Assembly: GCF_001746365.1 (NCBI RefSeq)
Contig: NZ_MJAJ01000004.1
Coordinates: 212,190-276,189, forward strand
Length of the DNA: 64,000 nt
Reading direction: 5' to 3'
DNA from: Streptomyces sp. LUP30
GTDB lineage: Bacteria > Actinomycetota > Actinomycetes > Streptomycetales > Streptomycetaceae
Shown here one piece after another: positions 1-7,944 of the stretch (position 1 is its first letter; each line of letters starts with the position of its first letter). Both the position numbers and the translations under genes were made by a program. The notes under the pieces are model-generated. The model was not told the DNA's origin, did no database searches, and worked only from the letters and a program-made list of their open reading frames with translations.

Positions 1-40
1 GCATGCCGGTCTCATCGGACGACCCGCCGATGTGCCATGC

Positions 41-58
41 CGGCCGGCAGACCGGCCG
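41..58 (-). terminator. Hairpin after the LtrA gene
   Basis: A 7-bp perfect stem (CGGCCGG / CCGGCCG) with a 4-base loop lies just past the stop codon of the leftward LtrA gene. No T-run follows, as is usual in Streptomyces. It probably ends the leftward three-gene operon. Confidence 0.45.
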
Positions 59-70
59 CGTGCGTCGGAA

Positions 71-1249
71 TCAGGTGATCGGGTCAGGGGTGTGGACGGT
101 CCGAGGAGCCGGCTTCCCCTGCGTATCGTCGGTCGGACGGCGCTCTTCGAACGCGGCCAGTGCCACGACGATCACGGCGGCGACGACCGCCGCCAGGCAT
201 GCCGGGGCCATGGGCGTGAGCAGGCCCGCGACGACCAGGGCGGACAGCGCGAGCAGCCGTGGCGAGAGCAGCTCGTCGAACAGGGTTGCCCCGTGCCACA
301 CCTGGGGGACGAGGTAGAGGGCCGGCCCGCCGAAGAGCAACAGGTTCGTGGTGATGCCGGCGTGGTCGACGGGGTGGACGATGACACGTTCATCGGCGAC
401 GGCGACGGCGATCAACCCGGCGACGGAGGCCATGAGGCTGATGACGCCGCTGCGCCCGGCCCGCATGGGGTCCTCGGTCCGCTGGAAATGGCGCACGACG
501 CGCTCGGAGCGGCTGAAGAACAGCCAGAACAGTGCGACCGTGCCGGTGAGCGCGACACTGCCGGTGAGCAGGGTCATCGGCTCGTACGGTGCCGCGGTGA
601 GCGCCGTGCCGGTGGTCATGACCGTCTCGCCCAACGCGATGATCACGAACAGGCGGCCGCGTTCCAGCAGGTGCCCGCCGGCGAAGCCGATCTGCCGGGA
701 CTCCAGCCTGCGGCCGGGCAGCGGGTGCGCCGTCCACGTGCCCGCCAACTCGATCAGCAGCGCCGCGGCCCACCACGCCAGCCGCGCGCCGCCGCCGACC
801 GCCGCGCCGGTCACCCACAGGGGAGCGGCGGCGACGAACCAGACCAGAACGCGGACGAAATGCTCCTGGTTGACCTCGTCGAGGCCGACGGTGAGCAGCC
901 ATACCGTCCGCCCGATGTGGACCAGCAGGAAGGTGGCGACGAAGAGCCAACCGGCGTCGCTGAAGGCTCGCGGGATCGCGGCGTTCATGAAGAGCCCCAC
1001 GAGCATGACCGCGAGCAGCATCCGCCGGGTCCGTGGGTCCTCGGCCGGGACGAGGGTGACCGCCCACGTGGTGTACGCCCACGCTGCGTAGACGGCGAGG
1101 TAGAGCACGAGCGTCTGGGCGGCGCCGGTCCACGTCGGGTGCGCCAGCAATCGGTGTGACAGCTGGCCGATGGCGAAGACGTAGACCAGGTCGAAGAACA
1201 GTTCCAGGGGCGTGACCTCGCGGCGTGCCGGATCGCTGGTCGACTCCAC
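71..1249 (-). CDS. Low temperature requirement A (LtrA) family membrane protein
   Basis: The 392-residue product is an integral membrane protein. Near the N-terminus it has TPLELFFDLVYVFAIGQLSH, the hallmark of the LtrA family, followed by many hydrophobic helices and short Arg/Glu-rich loops. The molecular role of LtrA proteins is not known; the name comes from a cold-growth phenotype in Listeria. The GTG start has a GAGGAG ribosome-binding site 7 bases upstream. The gene is last in a leftward set SDR - hydrolase - LtrA with about 60-base gaps, suggesting co-transcription under the divergent TetR regulator. Family assignment is firm; function is unknown. Confidence 0.85.
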   Translation of the reverse strand: MESTSDPARREVTPLELFFDLVYVFAIGQLSHRLLAHPTWTGAAQTLVLYLAVYAAWAYTTWAVTLVPAEDPRTRRMLLAVMLVGLFMNAAIPRAFSDAGWLFVATFLLVHIGRTVWLLTVGLDEVNQEHFVRVLVWFVAAAPLWVTGAAVGGGARLAWWAAALLIELAGTWTAHPLPGRRLESRQIGFAGGHLLERGRLFVIIALGETVMTTGTALTAAPYEPMTLLTGSVALTGTVALFWLFFSRSERVVRHFQRTEDPMRAGRSGVISLMASVAGLIAVAVADERVIVHPVDHAGITTNLLLFGGPALYLVPQVWHGATLFDELLSPRLLALSALVVAGLLTPMAPACLAAVVAAVIVVALAAFEERRPTDDTQGKPAPRTVHTPDPIT

Positions 1250-1310
1250 GGTGGGTCTCCTCGTTCGGGGAGGCTTTCCGACTCCCTCGGTGTCGGGCTT
1301 CGTTCAGTGG

Positions 1311-2162
1311 TCAGTCGGCGAGGAAGGACGTCACCTGGGCGGCGAATTCCCTGGCGTGCTGGAAGAGGAAGGCGTGGCCGGCGTCGCTGTAGGCGACGAG
1401 AGTGGCGTCAACGAGGTCCTGCACGGCGGTGTAGGCCGCCAGCGCGGGGATCATCACGTCCTGCATGCCGGTCGCGTAGAGAACGGGCTGCCGGATGGCC
1501 GCCAGCTCTGCCCGCACCTGCTCGAAAGGGATCGACGCGTCCTTCTGGATCGCGGCGATCTGGCCCATGGCCGCCGCCTCGGACACCTCGGGAAGCCCGC
1601 CGGCCAGCCGGGTGGCCACCCTGGCGAGGTGCGCGTACCCGGCGGCGCGCCCGGTGTCCGTCTCCGGGAAGAACAGGAACACCAGGTCGTCCCCCGTGAC
1701 CTCGGGCTTGGTCATGGTGGCCCGCACCTTCGGGTTCGGGTCGGGTGCGCCGGGCACCGTGCCGCCGGGACCGGCGGCCGCCACGACCAGCCTGCGGACC
1801 AGGTCGGGCCGTCGGCGGGCGATGTGCTGGGCGACGGTGCCGCCCAGCGTCCAGCCGAGCAGGTCCACCTGCGTGAGGCCGAGGGCCTCGATGAACTCGA
1901 CGGTCCCGTCGGCGAGTCCCTCCACGGAGTCGGCCGGAGTACCGGTGGTGTAGCCGGTACCGAGGTAGTCGAAGACGATCACGTCGCGTTCGGCGGCCAG
2001 GTGGTCCAGGAACTCCGGGTCCCACCAGTCGAGGGTGCCCCGGACCCGGTTCAGCAGGACCAGCGGGGTGCCCCCGGCCGGGCCGAGGCGCCGGTAGGTG
2101 AAGGTCGCGGAGGGACCGTCGACGGTGAGGTCCTCGGCCGCGTCTGCCAGGTAGGTGCTCAT
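1311..2162 (-). CDS. Alpha/beta hydrolase with Thr at the nucleophile position
   Basis: A 283-residue alpha/beta-hydrolase fold protein of the haloperoxidase/esterase-like group. The sequence VVLLNRVRGTLDWWDPEF gives the oxyanion-hole region. The nucleophile elbow reads LLGWTLGGTVAQ, where the normal motif is G-x-S-x-G, so the expected Ser is Thr (codon ACG at about 1846-1848). The other triad members appear present: Asp in GMQDVMIP and His in DAGHAFLF. No signal peptide, so cytoplasmic. It sits between an SDR and LtrA in a probable TetR-controlled operon. It may be a hydrolase with altered or lost activity; the substrate is unknown. Confidence 0.8.
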   Translation of the reverse strand: MSTYLADAAEDLTVDGPSATFTYRRLGPAGGTPLVLLNRVRGTLDWWDPEFLDHLAAERDVIVFDYLGTGYTTGTPADSVEGLADGTVEFIEALGLTQVDLLGWTLGGTVAQHIARRRPDLVRRLVVAAAGPGGTVPGAPDPNPKVRATMTKPEVTGDDLVFLFFPETDTGRAAGYAHLARVATRLAGGLPEVSEAAAMGQIAAIQKDASIPFEQVRAELAAIRQPVLYATGMQDVMIPALAAYTAVQDLVDATLVAYSDAGHAFLFQHAREFAAQVTSFLAD

Positions 2163-2177
2163 GTCGCTTCGCTTTCC

Positions 2178-2201
2178 TGTCGCTGTCGCTGTCGCTGTCG
2201 T
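2178..2201. repeat. Hexanucleotide tandem repeat
   Basis: Four head-to-tail copies of TGTCGC (the last reads TGTCGT) lie in the 59-base gap between the SDR stop and the hydrolase start, beside the hydrolase ribosome-binding site. It is a possible slippage-prone spot; no function is evident. Confidence 0.6.
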
Positions 2202-2221
2202 CTGGAGGTGGGGTCTGAACG

Positions 2222-3040
2222 TCAGGTGGTGGGCAGGCGGTTGAGCTTGCGCAGCTGCTGGTCGAACATGCGGGTGGGGACGATGCGGCGCATGGTGCGG
2301 ACGCGGCCGGTGAGGGCGCCGGCGGTGTAGCGCAGCTTGGGCTTGGCGTCGGTCGCGGCGGCGACGATCTCCTTGGCGACGACGGCGGGGGCGTCGCCGT
2401 CCTTGACGGCCTGGGCCATGTACTCCTCGAAGACGTGCCGCTGGTGGGCGTAGACGTCCAAGGGCTGGTCGGGGCGGACGCTGGCGGCGTCGAACGCGGT
2501 GCTGGTCCAGGCCGGCTCGACGAGCAGGACCCGCACGCCGTACTCGCGGACCTCGTGGTCGACGGACTCCGAGTAGCCCTCGACGGCGTGCTTGGAAGCG
2601 GCGTAGACGGCCATGTAGGGCTGCGGCATGAACCCGACGATGGACGAGATGTTGATGACGCGTCCGCTGCGTGCCGCGCGCATGTGCGGCAGGACGGCGT
2701 TCGTCATGCGGATGACGCCGAAGACGTTGATGTCGAAGAGGCCCTGCGCCTGCGCGGCGGAACTTTCCTCGGCGGCGCCAGCCGAGCCGATGCCGGCGTT
2801 GTTGACCAGGACGTCGATGCGCCCGAACCGGTCGATCACCTCGCCGACCGCGGCGGTCACCGACTCGTCACTGGTCACGTCGAGGTCGAGGAAGGTCACG
2901 CCCTCGATCGGGGTGACGTGCGCGGTGTTGCGGCTGGTGCCTACCACTTCGTGGCCTGCCGCGGCCAGTGCGAGAGCGGCTGCCTTTCCGATTCCGGAGG
3001 ACGCGCCCGTCACGAGGGCTACCGGTCGTGTCGTCGCCAT
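2222..3040 (-). CDS. Short-chain dehydrogenase/reductase
   Basis: A 272-residue classical SDR. The N-terminal VTGASSGIGKAAALALA is the Rossmann cofactor motif, NNAGIG is the NAG motif, and YAASKH gives the catalytic Tyr-x3-Lys with the upstream Ser in INISSIVG. The loop GTSRNT after beta-2 suggests NADP preference. I place the start at 3040, because AAGGAG lies 6 bases upstream; the reading frame stays open to 3148 but that extension has no SDR features. It is first in a leftward operon with the hydrolase and LtrA, and divergent from TetR. The substrate cannot be read from sequence. Confidence 0.9.
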   Translation of the reverse strand: MATTRPVALVTGASSGIGKAAALALAAAGHEVVGTSRNTAHVTPIEGVTFLDLDVTSDESVTAAVGEVIDRFGRIDVLVNNAGIGSAGAAEESSAAQAQGLFDINVFGVIRMTNAVLPHMRAARSGRVINISSIVGFMPQPYMAVYAASKHAVEGYSESVDHEVREYGVRVLLVEPAWTSTAFDAASVRPDQPLDVYAHQRHVFEEYMAQAVKDGDAPAVVAKEIVAAATDAKPKLRYTAGALTGRVRTMRRIVPTRMFDQQLRKLNRLPTT

Positions 3041-3130
3041 TGTGGGCTCCTTGCTCAGGGGGTCGGTTTCGTCGTTGTCGTGATGGAGGGCTCGCGATGC
3101 CGGCGCCGAGCGATCCTCAATCGGTTTCAC

Positions 3131-3158
3131 CAATGTATCAGTTTTCAAGTCAATGGCA
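3131..3158 (-). promoter_or_regulatory. Probable promoter of the SDR operon
   Basis: On the minus strand TTGCCA and TACATT are separated by 16 bases, in an unusually AT-rich stretch between the SDR and TetR genes. The spacing and boxes fit a sigma-70-type promoter driving SDR - hydrolase - LtrA. Confidence 0.5.
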
Positions 3159-3179
3159 ACACGGAAGCATCAATTAACC

Positions 3180-3191
3180 GGCTACCGGTAG
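3180..3191. promoter_or_regulatory. Likely TetR operator palindrome
   Basis: GCTACCGGTAGC is a perfect 12-bp palindrome, extended on the left by a second half-site (ACCGG at 3176). It sits between the divergent SDR and tetR genes, just upstream of the probable SDR promoter. This is the expected place for an autoregulating TetR operator. Confidence 0.5.
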
Positions 3192-3243
3192 CATTCACGT
3201 ATCCCCTACAAGGGGACGGGCAGCGATCAGACAGGAGACAGAC

Positions 3244-3822
3244 ATGGGCCGAGCACTGCGGGCAGATGCCGAGCGCAGTGTGCGCGCGATTCTCGAGGCG
3301 GCTGAACAGGTCTTCGCCCAGGACGCCGGCGCCTCCATGGAGCAGGTCGCCGAGGCGGCGGGGCTGACCAGGATCACCGTTCACCGCCGGTTCGCGAACC
3401 GGCAGGCGCTGCTGGAGGCGCTCGCCGTCTCCGCGAAGCAGCAGCTCATCGACGCCATCGAGGAGGCCCGGCCGCAGGCCGCCCCCGCGCTCGTGGCACT
3501 GCACCGGGTGACGGCGAACGTCCTGCGGGTCAAGAACACCTGGCGGTTCACCCTCAGCCACGCCGCGGCTCACACTCCCGCCGCAGCCGCCCTCTGGGGT
3601 GAGATCGACACCCACACCGTCGAGCTCATGAACCGGGCGCAGCGGGAGGGGCTGATCGCTCCGGACGCAGACCTGGCGTGGACGCGGCAGGTGTACTACG
3701 CCCTCCTCGGCGAAGCCGTCAACGGGCCCGGCACGGAGCAGGATCCTGCCGCACAGGACCCGGACGCCCTGGCCACGCTCGTCATCGACACACTCCTGCA
3801 CGGCGCGGGGCCGCGTGGCTGA
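3244..3822 (+). CDS. TetR family transcriptional regulator
   Basis: A 192-residue TetR-type repressor. The N-terminal helix-turn-helix is clear: AILEAAEQVFAQDAGASMEQ is followed by VAEAAGLTRITVHRRFANRQ. The remainder is an all-helical ligand-binding domain that varies between family members. AGGAGA precedes the ATG. The gene is divergent from the SDR - hydrolase - LtrA operon with a 203-base gap holding a 12-bp palindrome, so it most likely represses that operon and itself. The ligand is unknown. Confidence 0.9.
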   Translation: MGRALRADAERSVRAILEAAEQVFAQDAGASMEQVAEAAGLTRITVHRRFANRQALLEALAVSAKQQLIDAIEEARPQAAPALVALHRVTANVLRVKNTWRFTLSHAAAHTPAAAALWGEIDTHTVELMNRAQREGLIAPDADLAWTRQVYYALLGEAVNGPGTEQDPAAQDPDALATLVIDTLLHGAGPRG

Positions 3823-3847
3823 GTCCGCAACGGGCTGACGCGGACGC

Positions 3848-3871
3848 GCGGGGCGCCGATCGGCTCCCCGC
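3848..3871 (+). terminator. Hairpin after tetR
   Basis: GCGGGG pairs with CCCCGC around an inner GCCGATCGGC palindrome, about 25 bases after the tetR stop codon. It is a likely factor-independent or pause-type terminator. Confidence 0.4.
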
Positions 3872-3938
3872 GTCGTCGAAGCCTGGCGGCGGCGTCCGGC
3901 GGTGGTGTCCTGGTCGGCCGGGCGGCGGGACGGGCAAC

Positions 3939-3971
3939 AAGGTTCCGGCAAGGTTCCGGCAAGGCTTCCTG
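3939..3971 (+). promoter_or_regulatory. 11-bp direct repeats, possible SARP site
   Basis: AAGGTTCCGGC occurs twice head to tail (3939-3949, 3950-3960), followed by a degenerate third copy AAGGCTTCCTG. The 11-bp period is one DNA turn, which is the layout of SARP binding sites. It lies about 117 bases upstream of the secreted peptidoglycan-binding gene, whose convergent neighbour is a SARP regulator. Confidence 0.35.
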
Positions 3972-4087
3972 TCCATTGTCGTCATGTGCACCGAGGCGGC
4001 CACGCCGGCCACCGGAGCGGAAGGTCCCGACGGCGCACGTTTATCGCGCATCTGTGTGAGGCGCGTGGGACGAGGGAGAGGGAATCC

Positions 4088-4582
4088 ATGCGAACGACAC
4101 GACGGGCAAGCCTGGCTTCGTTGGCGGCAGTGGCGGCGCTCGCCGTCCCGGCGGTGGTGGGGGGCAGCGCAGGAACGGCCTCGGCGCAGGTTGCGTCCAA
4201 GACGGTTGCCGCCGAGGTCGCGTGCACCGGCTTCACCAACGTGAGTGTCGGTGGCGGTTGGTACCTCCATGTGCCCTCGGCGGGTTCAGGAAACTACAAC
4301 TGCGTCGTGGCCCGGGGGATGAACAGCCTCCCGGTACTCGTCGTGCAGGAGAGCCTGAACGCCTGCTTCGGCCAGGGCATCGCGGAGGACCGGGACTTCG
4401 GCTCCGGCACCGAGCAGGCGGTGAAGAACGCCCAGACGCAGATCAACCGGAACGCGGGCAGCCACGTGCTGGACGTGGACGGCCGCTTCGGCCCCAAGAC
4501 CAGCTCCAAGTTCCTTTTCCAGGCATACGACTACACCAACGGCCAGAACGGCAGGCACACGGGCGTCTGCTACACGCGATAG
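4088..4582 (+). CDS. Secreted peptidoglycan-binding domain protein
   Basis: A 164-residue exported protein. The N-terminus (two Arg, then a run of Ala/Leu/Val, ending TASA before QVAS) is a Sec-type signal peptide with a likely cut after about residue 33. The mature part carries four Cys and a PG_binding_1-like repeat: VLVVQESLNACFGQGI, then DRDFGSGTEQAVKNAQ and DVDGRFGPKT. No catalytic domain is attached, so it is likely a stand-alone cell-wall-binding protein. I chose the ATG at 4088 because GGGAGAGG lies just upstream and the signal peptide starts there. It is monocistronic and converges on the SARP gene. Confidence 0.8.
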   Translation: MRTTRRASLASLAAVAALAVPAVVGGSAGTASAQVASKTVAAEVACTGFTNVSVGGGWYLHVPSAGSGNYNCVVARGMNSLPVLVVQESLNACFGQGIAEDRDFGSGTEQAVKNAQTQINRNAGSHVLDVDGRFGPKTSSKFLFQAYDYTNGQNGRHTGVCYTR

Positions 4583-4589
4583 TCCCTGA

Positions 4590-4622
4590 CGTGTCCGCGC
4601 GGCGGCCCGCCGTGCGGACACG
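4590..4622. terminator. Bidirectional terminator hairpin
   Basis: CGTGTCCGC pairs perfectly with GCGGACACG around a GC-rich inner stem. It lies between two convergent genes, the peptidoglycan-binding protein (stop 4582) and the SARP regulator (stop 4687). Confidence 0.6.
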
Positions 4623-4686
4623 CCGCCTGCGTTCGCGCGGGCCCCTCGGCCGGCTGTCGGTTCACAGGACGCCGAGCGGAACCTGC

Positions 4687-7518
4687 TCAGGGGACGGTCG
4701 GCAGGCCGAGGCGGCGTAGCCGCACGCGGATGCCGTCCGAGCCCGGGACGCCGAGTTCGTCGAGGATGTCCGCGGCGCGCCGGGCGGCCCGCCGTGCTGC
4801 GTCGGCCTCGCCGGCGGCCCGGAGGCTCTCGCAGAGGTGGGCGAGTACGTCGGCCTCGTAGTAGCGGTCCCCGAGACCGTGGAACAGCGCGACGGCGTTG
4901 CGGTAACAGGTTGCTGCCCGGCGGTGGTCGCCGAGGTGATGGTGGGCGTAGCCGAGGCTGTCCCAGGTGTCCGCCTGCCCGTCCCGGACGCCGAGTTCGG
5001 CGAAGAGCTCCAGCGCCTGCCCGCAGCACGCGAGGCACCGGCGGTGGTCGCCGAGCTGCGCGTGATACCAGCCGACCGAGTTCAGGGCCCGGGCCTGTCC
5101 GGCCCGATGACCCAAGGAGGTGTACAGGTCGAGGGCCTCCTGGGCACAGGCCAGGGCTTCGGGGCAGGCGTCCCGCCGGGCGTGCAGGCGGGCCAGGTCG
5201 AGGTGGGTGTGCGCCAGCTCCGTACGGTTGCCGAGTCCTTGGTGGAGATCCAGGGCGCGGGTGAGGTGGGTGAGCGCGTCGTCCAGTCGCATCAGGCGGG
5301 TGCAGGCACGGCCGAGGCCGCTGCGGGCCTCGGCTTCCCCAACCCGGGAAGCCGAGCGCAGGGCGGCGTCCAGGGCGGCCTCCTGCGCTGCGGCCCAGTC
5401 GGACCAGTGGCCGCGTCGCTGAAGAAACGTGGTCAGCGCGCGCGTCAGCTGCCAGGTGGGGGCATCGGGCGCCTGCGTGGTGACGCCCGACCGGTGCGCC
5501 ACCGCCAGGAGCACAGGGTGCTCGGCTGTGAACCAGGCGAGAGCCTCCCCGTGGTCCGCGGCGTGCTCGGGGGAGACGCCGGGGGCCGGGGGCGGCAGCG
5601 CGATCGGGTCGCGGTGGGGATCCAGCATGCGGTCCGCGGAGTGCGCGGAGTGCAGGTAGTGGCCGAACAAGCGGTCTTCGGCCGCGTGCGTCTCACCGGC
5701 TGCGTCCGCGGCGCCGGCGAGTTCCGCGGCGTACATCCGCAGCAGGTCGTGGAGCACGTATCTGCCGCGCGAGTGCTCGGTGACCAGGCAACTGTCGGCC
5801 AGCGCGGTCAGCAGCCGGCCCGCGTGCCGGACGGGGAGCCCGGCCAGGCTCGCGGCGGCGGGCACGCTGATGTCCGGGCCGGGGTGAACGCCGAGCAGCC
5901 GGAACATCCGGGCGGCCTGGGGATGCAGGGTGCCGTACGACCAGGAGAACACGGCGCGTATGTCCGCCCTCGTGTCCTCGTTGCCGAAGCTGTCCAGCCC
6001 GTCGGGGGAGTCCTGGGCGTCCCGGAGTTCGGCTGCGAGCCGTGCCAGGCTGAGCCCCGGCTCGATCGCCGCGCGGGCCGCCACGATCACCAGGGCCAGC
6101 GGCAGCCGCGCGCAGCGGCTCACGATCTCGTCCACCGCCAGCGGTTCGGACATCACGCGCTCGGCCCCTGTCCGGCGAGCGAGCAGCCGTCGGCACTCCG
6201 CCGCGGGCAGCACATCCAGGACGAGACTCCGGGCGTCTTCGAGGGCGATCAGGCCGGAGAGCCGGTTCCGGCTGGTCACCAGGGTGAAGCACCCCGGACT
6301 GCCGGGCAGGAACGCCCGTACCTGCTCGGCGTCCCGTGCGTTGTCGAGCATCACCAGCATCCGCCGTCCCGCCAGCATGCTCCGGTACAGCCCGGTCTGC
6401 GCCTCCGGGCTGACCGGCATGTGCTGCGGGAGCACGCCCAACGTCTCCAGCAGCCGGGGCAGCGCCTCCGCCGGGGTCACGGGTGGCCGCGAAGGCTCGA
6501 AACCATGGAGGTTCACGTAGAGCTGGCCGTCCTCGAACCACTCGGCCACCCGGTGGGCCCAGTGGACGGCCACAGCCGTCTTCCCGACGCCCGCGGTCCC
6601 GGAGAGGGTCGAGACCACCGCCACCGCGGGGCCGCCCATGCCCTCCGCGAGGATCTTGTCGAGCTGGGCCAGCTCCTCCTCCCGGCCGGTGAAAGCCGGT
6701 ACGTCCAGGGGCAGACGCGCCAGAACCGGCACGGACCGCGGTCGGGCCGAAGGCAGCGGATCCGTGACCTCGGCCGGCTCGGGGGCTCCCCGCAGGATCT
6801 CCCGGTGGAGTCGCCGGAGCTCGGTCCCCGGATCGGCGCCCAGTTCGTCGGCCAGGCGCTTCCGGGTCCGGGCGAAGCACTCCAGGGCCTCGGAACCGCG
6901 CCCCGCCTCGTACAGCGCCCGCATCAGCACGGCCACCAGCGGCTCCACGAGCGGGTGTTGGTCGATCAGCTCGGGCACCCGGTCGATCACCACCGCGTGG
7001 TTGCCCACCGCCGTCTCCGCGTGGGCCCACGCCGTGACCGCGTCCAGCCGTTGCCGTTGCCAGGTGTCGCGCATCCGCGACACCCACTCCCCGGACAGTC
7101 CGGCGAGCGGCTCCCCGCGCCACAGATCCAGGGCCTCGCGGAGTATGGTCACCTGCTCGGCGTGGCCCCGGTCGGCTCTGCGGGCGTCGGCGACCAGGCG
7201 GTGAAACCGGTGGAGGTCCACGTCTTCGGAGTCGACGTCCAGCACGTAACCGCCGTTCCGCCGAAGCAGGCCCTGCGTGCGGACGGCCCCGGTGGCCGCC
7301 AACACCCGCCGGATGCGGGCCACATGGGCGTACAGCGCCTGACGCGCCCCCTCCGGCGGATCCTCACCCCACACACGCCTCATCAGTGTCTCGAGCGGCA
7401 CTGCCCGGCCGGCGTCCACCGCGAGCGCCGCCATCACGCTCCGCCGCTGCGGAGGACCTACGTCGATCGGTCCTCGGCCCCATAACTCGACGGGCCCGAG
7501 AAGTCTGAACGTCACCAC
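4687..7518 (-). CDS. SARP/AfsR-type regulator with NB-ARC and TPR domains
   Basis: A 943-residue multidomain regulator of the AfsR/DnrI/RedD class. Residues 1-90 form the OmpR-like winged helix, about 95-245 the bacterial activator domain, and about 270-560 an NB-ARC STAND ATPase with P-loop GTAGVGKTAVAVHW near residue 308 and Walker B MLVMLDN. From about 700 there are TPR repeats (for example RAGQARALNSVGWYHAQLGD). The start is one of two adjacent GTG codons. Codon 12 is TTA (7483-7485), so translation should need the bldA tRNA. No antibiotic cluster lies beside it, so its targets may be distant; possible local targets are its own promoter and the peptidoglycan-binding gene. Confidence 0.93.
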   Translation of the reverse strand: MVTFRLLGPVELWGRGPIDVGPPQRRSVMAALAVDAGRAVPLETLMRRVWGEDPPEGARQALYAHVARIRRVLAATGAVRTQGLLRRNGGYVLDVDSEDVDLHRFHRLVADARRADRGHAEQVTILREALDLWRGEPLAGLSGEWVSRMRDTWQRQRLDAVTAWAHAETAVGNHAVVIDRVPELIDQHPLVEPLVAVLMRALYEAGRGSEALECFARTRKRLADELGADPGTELRRLHREILRGAPEPAEVTDPLPSARPRSVPVLARLPLDVPAFTGREEELAQLDKILAEGMGGPAVAVVSTLSGTAGVGKTAVAVHWAHRVAEWFEDGQLYVNLHGFEPSRPPVTPAEALPRLLETLGVLPQHMPVSPEAQTGLYRSMLAGRRMLVMLDNARDAEQVRAFLPGSPGCFTLVTSRNRLSGLIALEDARSLVLDVLPAAECRRLLARRTGAERVMSEPLAVDEIVSRCARLPLALVIVAARAAIEPGLSLARLAAELRDAQDSPDGLDSFGNEDTRADIRAVFSWSYGTLHPQAARMFRLLGVHPGPDISVPAAASLAGLPVRHAGRLLTALADSCLVTEHSRGRYVLHDLLRMYAAELAGAADAAGETHAAEDRLFGHYLHSAHSADRMLDPHRDPIALPPPAPGVSPEHAADHGEALAWFTAEHPVLLAVAHRSGVTTQAPDAPTWQLTRALTTFLQRRGHWSDWAAAQEAALDAALRSASRVGEAEARSGLGRACTRLMRLDDALTHLTRALDLHQGLGNRTELAHTHLDLARLHARRDACPEALACAQEALDLYTSLGHRAGQARALNSVGWYHAQLGDHRRCLACCGQALELFAELGVRDGQADTWDSLGYAHHHLGDHRRAATCYRNAVALFHGLGDRYYEADVLAHLCESLRAAGEADAARRAARRAADILDELGVPGSDGIRVRLRRLGLPTVP

Positions 7519-7626
7519 GACAACCCCCGGCGATCAGACGCGCACACGCTCCGCACCTTCCCCTGGCCGGTCAGCCCCTTCACCGGCGTCGCCTGGCGGC
7601 ACTCCCCAGGCACCAGGGCACGACAC

Positions 7627-7656
7627 ACGCTACGCGCGCGTAAGACAGCCCGACAA
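7627..7656 (-). promoter_or_regulatory. Probable SARP gene promoter
   Basis: On the minus strand TTGTCG and TAGCGT are separated by 18 bases, about 110 bases upstream of the GTG start. Both boxes agree with Streptomyces housekeeping promoters. Confidence 0.5.
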
Positions 7657-7660
7657 GGTT

Positions 7661-7677
7661 CAGGTCAGCCCCAGGTC
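7661..7677 (-). promoter_or_regulatory. 11-bp-spaced direct repeats at the SARP promoter
   Basis: On the minus strand GACCTG occurs twice with an 11-bp period (plus-strand CAGGTC at 7661-7666 and 7672-7677), directly upstream of the -35 box. Heptamer repeats at 11-bp spacing next to a -35 box are the classical SARP binding layout, so autoregulation is possible. Confidence 0.4.
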
Positions 7678-7944
7678 TTCCCCAGCACCGGGCGGGTCCA
7701 CGCCCCTCGAGCCGACGTCGGCCGCACCGGCGGACACGGACCGCCCCACAGCCCAGCGTCTCTGGCCCTTCGGCGCGGTGTCGGGAGGCAGTTGGGACGC
7801 GAGGACAGGAACAGACCGACAGAGACCGACGGGCAGAGAGATGGCGCACCCCGGCCCGCCAGCAGAAACGTCATGGACGGCTGCTGATCGGCAAGGGTCG
7901 TCAAGATCCTCGAAGGTCTCGAAGCGGCGGGGCTGCCGCATCGG

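Larger units (their letters stand above)
7519..7944. other. Intergenic region upstream of the SARP gene
   Basis: This 426-base stretch holds the probable SARP promoter (7627-7656) and 11-bp-spaced repeats (7661-7677). The remainder up to the stop of the signalling gene at 7945 shows no convincing gene. Confidence 0.5.

Noticed and set aside
4687..7518. Antibiotic biosynthetic cluster around the SARP gene
   Set aside because: SARPs often sit in such clusters, but no polyketide, peptide or terpene synthase is present in the window.
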